DNA of 64,000 nucleotides from Trifolium pratense (taxonomy: Eukaryota; Streptophyta; Magnoliopsida; Fabales; Fabaceae): the NCBI RefSeq assembly GCF_020283565.1, contig NC_060062.1, forward strand, positions 26,348,251 through 26,412,250. Direction: 5' to 3'. The translations under genes and the position numbers were made by a program. Positions 57,454-64,000 of the stretch are shown here, in pieces. Numbering within the stretch: the stretch's first letter is position 1; each line of letters begins with the position of its first letter. The notes beneath the pieces are model-generated. The model was given only the letters and a program-made list of their open reading frames with translations, had not been told where the DNA came from and made no database searches.

Positions 57454-59065
57454 GAGGAAGACAATGCAAACTATGCTGAGTATGCTGAATTTGATGATAA
57501 GGGAGAGATCTTACTAATGGCTCAAGAAACAAAGCTTAGTGAGACTCAAGAATCTGATGCAAAGAATGAATTGTGGTTCTTAGACTCTGGATGCAGCAAT
57601 CATATGGTTGGGAATAAAGATTGGCTCTTTGAATATGATAACACTTTCAAAGATTCAGTCAAGTTTGGTGATGATTCAAAGATGGCAGTTGAAGGAAAAG
57701 GTAACTTGAAATTGCATATTGAAGGTTTTACTCAAATACTTACAAATGTGTACTATTTGCCTGGCCTGAAGAATAATTTGTTAAGCATAGGCCAATTACA
57801 ACAAAAGTACTTGTCTGTTATCTTTAAGAATGATACTTGCAAAGTCTTTCATGAAGAAAAAGGGTTGATCATGGCCACACATATGACATTGAATAGAATG
57901 TTTGTTATTAAAGCACCAGTTATAGTTCCTCACTGCATGAAAACATCAAATGATAGCAATGTCAATGCCAACTTATGGCATCAGAGATATGGTCACCTCA
58001 GCTTTAAAGGTATGAGTGTGTTGGTTCAGAAGGAAATGGTCACTGGTTTGCCAAAATTGAAGCAACCAAATGAGGAATGCTCCAATTGTATGAAGGGTAA
58101 ACAACATAGAAAGAATGTGCCAAAGAAAAGCTCATGGAGAGCTAGTACCAAATTGGAACTTGTTCATTCAGATATATGTGGGCCTATTAACCCTAAATCC
58201 AATGGAAAGAAAAGATATTTCATCACTTTCACAGATGATCTAAGCAGAAGAACATGGATTTACTTCATGAATGAAAAGTCAGAAGCTCTAGCAATGTTCA
58301 AGAAATTCAAAGTGATGGTTGAAAATGAGTCAAAAGAGTCTATTCAGTGCTTAAGAACAGACAGAGGGGATGAATACACTTCAAATGAGTTCAGTGAATT
58401 CTGTGATCTTCATGGAATAAAAAGGCAACTCACAGCTGCTTACACTCCTCATCAAAGTGGAGTACCTGAAAGGAAGAATAGAACCATAATGAATATGGTT
58501 AGGTGCATGATTAGTGAAAGAAATGTACCAAAAACCTTTTGGCCTGAAGCAGTAAATTGGTCTGTGCACATACTTAACAGATGCCCTACTTTTGCAGTAA
58601 AAGATGTCACATCAGAAGAAGCCTGGAGTGGGATCAAACCATCAGTAAGCCATTTCAAAGTTTTTGGCTGCATTGCTTATGTGCACATACCTAACAATCT
58701 GAGGAAAAAGCTAGATGACAAAAGCATAATATGTGTTCACTTAGGTATAAGTGAAGAATCAAAAGCATACAAGCTGTATGATCCTATAAAAAGAAGAATT
58801 CTTGTCAGCAAAGATGTCAAGTTTGATGAGAAAAAGCAATGGAACTGGGAGAACAAAGTAACTGAGAAATCAAATTCAAGTAAGTAAGTGATTGACTGTG
58901 AAGTTGATGCAGAAACTTGCTCAACAAGTAGTTATCATGATAATCCAAATGATGCAGAAGATAATGCCAGCAATGCCAGTAATGCCCTCAGTGAAGAGAT
59001 GGATCTAACTGTATCTGATTTAGAAGAGGAAGGAGACAATGAGGTGAATGAACTAGGAAAAAGAG
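57454..59065 (+). pseudogene. Copia pol, protease and integrase part
   Basis: In the same frame as gag. The protease motif LDSGCSNHM has its aspartate at 57583. The gag-pre-integrase motif NLWHQRYGHLSF is near 57970. The integrase core shows HSDICGP (about 58165), LRTDRGDEY (about 58355) and the glutamate of PERKNRT (about 58467), so the D-D-E residues are present. A TAA at 58885-58887 interrupts the linker after the integrase; the frame then continues to 59065, where a solo LTR is inserted. The element cannot make a full polyprotein. Confidence 0.88.
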
Positions 59066-61212
59066 TGTAACGACCCAATTTTCATTTATATGTTTTTATG
59101 TGTTAAAATGTTTTAATTGACGTGGCATTTTAAATAAGTTAATAACTTTAGTTATTTATCGAGTACTTAGTTATTAGGCGAGTAGTAAGAGTTAACTCGA
59201 ATTGGGCCAAGCCAATGGGCTTGAGGCCCAATGGGCCGAGTAAGCTAGAGTGGGGCGGCCATATGGCCAAGTCCAAGAGGGAACATTTCATTATGTTCTT
59301 GTTCTTGAGGTTGGAGAGAGAAGAGAGCTCAAGTGGAGCTAGGGCAAAGGAAGTGAGGAGAATCAAGATCAAATCTTCGTATTTTCTTCGAATCCAGGTA
59401 TGAGAGTAGATTCCTTAATCGTGGGTGACTCGAGGAAGGGGAGAATGTCGATTTCTCCTCACCCGAACTTCCTCCACCCCATTTTCGTTTTAAATAGGAA
59501 TGGATTTTCTTGATGAAATTCGTTCCTAAGGTTCTTGTTGTGTTTAACATGCTTGTAACATGATTAATGAACGGAAATATTTGCTAAAAACGAGTTTTCT
59601 AATGGATTAAACTCAAGAACTTAGTGTTCTTGAGAGTTTTGATGAAATGGTGTAAATCCTTACTTTTTCGATGTTAACGATGTAGATCGGGAAAACTAAC
59701 CGTCCTTTTATGCTTAAACATGCTTGTTACACTTGTATATGAACTTATTTGGGATTTATAACATGAAAAATGGGATTTTTGGGTGATTTGGTGTAGAAAT
59801 CGCAAGTTTTGAACTGTTCTGACAGGAGGTGTTCGCTCAGCGAACGTGTGGCGAACAGCTCGCCACAGCTCGCTGCAGCTCGCCATGAGCAGGGGACTTC
59901 CTGGTGAGGTTCGCCATGTCTCGCTGAGCCTTCGCTCAGCGAATAGTTCGCCGAAGCTCGCCAAAGCTCGCTATGAGCAGGTGACTTGCTGGTGAGGTTC
60001 GCCATGTCTCGCTAAGCCTTCGCTTAGCGAAGGCCTCTGTTTCTGCAACTTTTTGTTGATGTTTTACAGTACTTGTAGGCAATTGTAACTTGGTTTAATG
60101 ATACTCTTGCATGATTATTGATGCTTGTTGATGCTTATAATGCTCATTGCTATTCGTGGAAGATTGTTAATCATGTATGAAGTAATAAATGAAGAATATT
60201 AAGGTTTTGTTAAATCTTAATAATGAAGTATGTTGGATAGTGTTCCACATAATAAATGAAGAGCTTATGCTAATTATTTGTGAGTGAATTCATGAACACA
60301 TATACATGCATTCATGAATTAAATAGGATATTGGATATTCCAATAAAGAAGTATATCGGATTATATTTATCCAATAAAGAAGGATATTAGAGGTGAGATA
60401 CTCTAATAAAGAAGATGGTACCACATGCATTAGTAATGTCTAGGATTGACATTCATGAAGTTGAAGCATTAGAGTTGCATTAGGCTATATGTGTGCATTA
60501 CTTGATAAGTGATATGTGACATATAATTTGGCTAAGTGTAATGAATTGTAGGTTGATTATTTGGTACTTGGTTATACATGTTTAGAACTTGTAATTGAGT
60601 AGTTAATGGTGATGCATGTTTATAAATTATGAATATGCTTGTTGTATGTTGAAGTAGTGTTTAAGTATCGATTTACTTGCACTTGTATTTTGATTATGAG
60701 ATCTAACTCTCATGCTTTGTGTTATGTGCTGGACCGTTGGGGGTTCAGGTTCTCAGGTTGAGGATCCCGATCAGAGTTAGAGGACTGTTCGTGCTCGTGC
60801 TTAGTGTAGCGCTTTTTGGTGAGGAGTTTAGCCTAGACTACTCCTTTAGATATATTTGTATATCTCTTTTGATGGGTTGTATAGAGTTGCTCTGATTAGG
60901 TTTTACCGAGTCGGGTTATTCGTTTGAATTGTATTAAGCCCGTGATGGCATATTTAACTTTGCTATTCCTATCTTTTGAATTGTAAACATAATATCCTTT
61001 GTTGATATGGCCTAGAGCCTAGGGATATTGTGTGAACAATTATGATCATTGTATGATATACATTATGATAATTATTCGTTTTTAATTCCGCTGTGCTAGC
61101 ATGATTTTTAATTATGCCGTGGTTTGTATTATTAACATGTGACGCCTAGATTTTCTTAAGTGTTTTATTTATTTATATTTAATAAATACGCGTTAAGGGG
61201 TTGGGTGTTACA
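59066..61212 (+). mobile_element. 2.1-kb solo LTR inserted in the Copia pol
   Basis: Begins TGTAACGACCCAA and ends TTGGGTGTTACA, nearly perfect inverse ends of TG...CA type. A perfect 5-bp target duplication AAGAG is at 59061-59065 and 61213-61217. There is no second LTR, primer-binding site or internal coding region, so it is a solo LTR (2,147 bp) left by recombination. The TGTAACGACCC end is common in plant Gypsy elements, so Gypsy origin is likely but not shown. Confidence 0.85.
59831..60032. repeat. Tandem repeat with TTCGCTNAGCGAA hairpins in the solo LTR
   Basis: Two tandem units of about 95 bp, rich in AGCTCGCC motifs. Three palindromes mark the edges: GTTCGCTCAGCGAAC (59831-59845), TTCGCTCAGCGAA (59931-59943) and CTTCGCTTAGCGAAG (60018-60032). 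GC-rich compared with the surrounding LTR. Confidence 0.85.
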
Positions 61213-61417
61213 AAGAGTTTCAAAGAAACCTGGTTATCTGAATGACTATGAAACTAGAGATTATGAAACAGGTGAAAGTAATGACAGTCAAGCCTTTTTC
61301 AGCCCTAGTGAAGATCCAATAACATATAATGATGCAGCTAAACATGAAGTATGGAAAAAGGCTATGGACACAGAAATAGAAGCAATTGAAAGTAATGACA
61401 CCTGGGAACTGACACAC
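61213..61417 (+). pseudogene. Copia pol, start of reverse transcriptase region
   Basis: Resumes the Copia frame exactly where the solo LTR interrupted it. It reaches the conserved AMDTEIEAIESNDTWEL segment that opens the Copia reverse transcriptase domain. The match stops at about 61415, where unrelated T-rich sequence begins. The catalytic YxDD part is not in the window. Confidence 0.8.
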
Positions 61418-64000
61418 TTTTTTTTTTTGAAAAAGCTAAATTAGCCCACCCAAATTAGTGGAAGAAAAAGGGTGGAAGAAATAGTCACAAGAAAGGGGGG
61501 GTTTGAATTGTGACCCTTTTTTAAAAATTAATCCTGCATTCTACAAAATTGATCTCAAGTGTATACTTGGATAAATGTTAGTGAATTATAGAACAGCTTG
61601 GTCTGAGAACGTTCTTTACTATAAAATAGATTGTTCTGGGAACGTTCTCTACTGCGTGACAATTCAAATTAAATATAATGAAGTGCTTTGTGTGATGTAT
61701 GTTTACAGTAAATAAAAGAGAATAAGGAAGAGAAACAACACACAAACAATTATCCTGGTTCACCCCCTAATAGTATGGGCTACTCCAGTCTTCACGCTCC
61801 TGTGAGATTATCCACTATGAGATACTACCGATCTCAAATTACACTTCTTCCTTGATCTAGTCCAAGATCATAATCTTCCAAGCTTCACTCGCTTGATCTA
61901 CCTAAGTCCTCCAGACTTTATAAGGTGTCACTCAATCAATAGTTACGTATTGACTTGAGCCAATCTTTTACAAATGATGATGGTTTGGATCTTCAAGCTT
62001 TTACAAAAACTCAAACAATTGAGAAGCTTGTTACAATGGAAAAAACTCTCAGTTCACTCAAATGATATACTGATCCTAGTATTGAGATTACAATGTTTGG
62101 AGTGAGAGAGATTTAAATAAAGAGACAAAGATGTAACCACTTAAAAATGGGTTATGTTGAAAAATGGTCTCTTGAGTTATTTGCTTTTAGAAACTCAAAG
62201 GTTAGTTTGAGAAGCAAATAAAAACACTCTAAACTCAGAAGTATGATGAGAATGTAGATCTTGAGTGTGAGTGATAAAAGAAGAGTTTCATGACTTGTAG
62301 ACAAAAACAAGTGATTGATGATTTGTAGCTTCAACTCTTGCTCTTCAATGTTGCCAAAGCCTTCCTTTTATAGTTGAACCTTGAGTCTTCAGTTCCTTGG
62401 TCCCAAAGGAAGTTTTCCAACGGCTAGTTGCTTCAAAATAGACAGCTCATGCTGAATTGTTAAGTAGATAAGTTCTGACTGTTCTTTCTCAGAACGTTCT
62501 CTCTGCTGTTCTTCATATTTTCAAACAAAAGAGCCATAATGACAGCTTGCAGTGAGTTGTAGATAGTTGTCCATTGCTTTTCCACCAAGTATAGCCATTA
62601 CAAATCATTTAAACACGTTTTGGCCAGCTGTAGATGAGTTTGCATCTTCAAATGTAAAGGACAGACATTCTCAGCATCGTTCTCAGAGTGTTCTCCAGAC
62701 TGGGTAATATATGACTTTGTTCTTTTGAAGCAGATTTGATGCATGACAGAAACCAGCTGTAATATGTAGAGGAAGCAGCTGTATTGTCCTTCTTGGAACT
62801 GTTCATGATGTACTTTCCATGTACATTCTTCTTGAACAAAATAAAACACATGGGAGAATGTTCATATAATATCCTTTTGAAAGTACATGACAACTAATAG
62901 TTGAAGATGTGTTGTCCCATTCTCATTGGTCTATGTAAACATTGTCTAAACACTCTTGATACACCTGATGAGATGTTGTCTTGAGAATTTATCATGTTGC
63001 ACATGCTTGATCCTTAACTATGGCCAAAGGGGAAAGTCACTTTTCTCCCAAATATTCCTTGCCTTAATTGATCATAAACTGTTGTGATCTTGTGAGTTAA
63101 AACCAAGATAAAAGTGTTTCTTTGTCTTGAATAGAGTTGACTTAAAGAAATAAGTACTTTTGCTATGAAGCTCGTTCTTGGAGAGAATGAAGCATAAACT
63201 GTAGAATGTTCTCAGAGCATTCTTGAACCAGCATTCAAGATTTTCTTCAAGGAGTGAGACACGTGATCTTGATCAATTAACTTGAAATCTTGCTGCTGCA
63301 AAACTTCCCACAATTCCTCTTTGATGTTTTGCACACATGGTTGCTTGCTCATTGATGATCTTTAAGATTCTTTAGTGGAGGCATGAGAGTACTCATCATT
63401 GAGAATGATTAAAACTTTTATTCCTTGTGCATAAGCTCCTTTGAAAAACTCATGGACCATCATTCTCAAACGTTGTCATCTTGAGAAGCTTTAGTAAAAT
63501 GATACTTTGAGTAGGTTTTGAAGATCCTCAATGAATGCATCATTCCCATTAATATTAATTGTAGTAGTAAATCCTCAAAGCATATAACTCAAAAACTCAT
63601 TGTAACCCTTGTCACATAAAATCAATATATTCTTGAGTAGCTTGTGATGTAGGTTTTTCCATCCTGATTCTTCAGCTATGATCCTCAAATTCTTCCTTGA
63701 TTATTTAATACTTGTTGTGATCCTTGAGTGATGAGGAAGACAATTATCCATGAAACTCACTTTCTTGCTTGATCCTTCGATGAATCTTTTTATGATTCAA
63801 AACAACAGTCTTTAAAAATCTTCTTGAAGCTTGTGATACTACTGTTGTAATTATTTGATGATACTCCAATTCTTTCATTGTTTGAGTATATAAATGCACT
63901 TGTTGACGTGAGTAGCCTCTAGCTCGTCCACTTGATAATATCTATCTTCAATCACTTAGTAAGGTGATACATGACAAACATGTCATTCTCCAAAACCTTT
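61418..64000. other. Unresolved repeat DNA interrupting the Copia element
   Basis: Starts with a T run and TTTGAAAAAGCTAAATTAGC, followed by a G-run, then GAATTGTGACCC, then GGTTCACCCCCTAATAG and long AT-rich sequence with recurrent AGAACGTTCT-type palindromes (61611-61660, 62480-62510, 62660-62700, 63185-63230). No coding frame above about 85 codons is convincing. It looks like one or more further retroelement insertions, possibly on the minus strand because the left junction is poly-T. Confidence 0.4.

Overview
The window is nuclear DNA from a dicot plant, most likely a legume close to Medicago. It is AT-rich, its genes are broken by many short-to-medium introns, intergenic space is packed with small transposable elements, and protein-coding sequence is sparse. 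The species call is inference from gene family and repeat style; no search was possible.

Layout. (1) 1-3.5 kb: stacked repeats, including a hAT-type element that carries a minisatellite and a nested element with Pol III boxes. (2) 3.5-9.3 kb: a complete 11-exon gene for the peroxisomal NAD carrier (PXN), whose introns host a small Mutator-like element and a TRIM retrotransposon. (3) 9.3-14.1 kb: repeats, among them a SINE with an 18-bp target duplication and a hAT element nested in a Mutator-like one. (4) 14.2-17.1 kb: a complete 5-exon gene for signal peptidase complex subunit 2, with an apparent U12-type AT-AC intron. (5) 17.1-22.2 kb: decayed retroelement pieces. (6) 22.2-27.3 kb: a 4-exon gene for a 694-residue protein of unknown function. 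PXN and the SPC25 gene are neighbours in Arabidopsis as well (At2g39970, At2g39960), so this is probably conserved microsynteny.

(7) 26.7-51.2 kb: a recent mosaic segmental duplication. Four copies of a unit carry a gene for a 62-residue secreted six-cysteine peptide on the minus strand. Some units also carry a decayed RNase H-like piece, and the last carries the 3' end of the 22-27 kb gene. Between the third and fourth units lies the 3' half of a WDR43/Utp5-type gene (UTP12 domain) without its WD40 exons, with a hAT element in one intron. A PIF-like insertion at 38.2-39.1 kb can be dated relative to the duplication because sister copies keep the empty site.

(8) 51.2-64 kb: a 2-kb fold-back Mutator-like element with a perfect 9-bp target duplication, then a Copia retrotransposon (one LTR, gag, protease, integrase) with two in-frame stops. 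That element is interrupted by a 2.1-kb solo LTR, and again at the start of the reverse transcriptase region by unresolved repeat DNA that runs off the window.

The three housekeeping genes have unrelated jobs (peroxisomal NAD import, ER signal-peptide removal, unknown) and share only position. The most distinctive locus is the peptide cluster. No bacterial-type system, tRNA gene or CRISPR array was seen.
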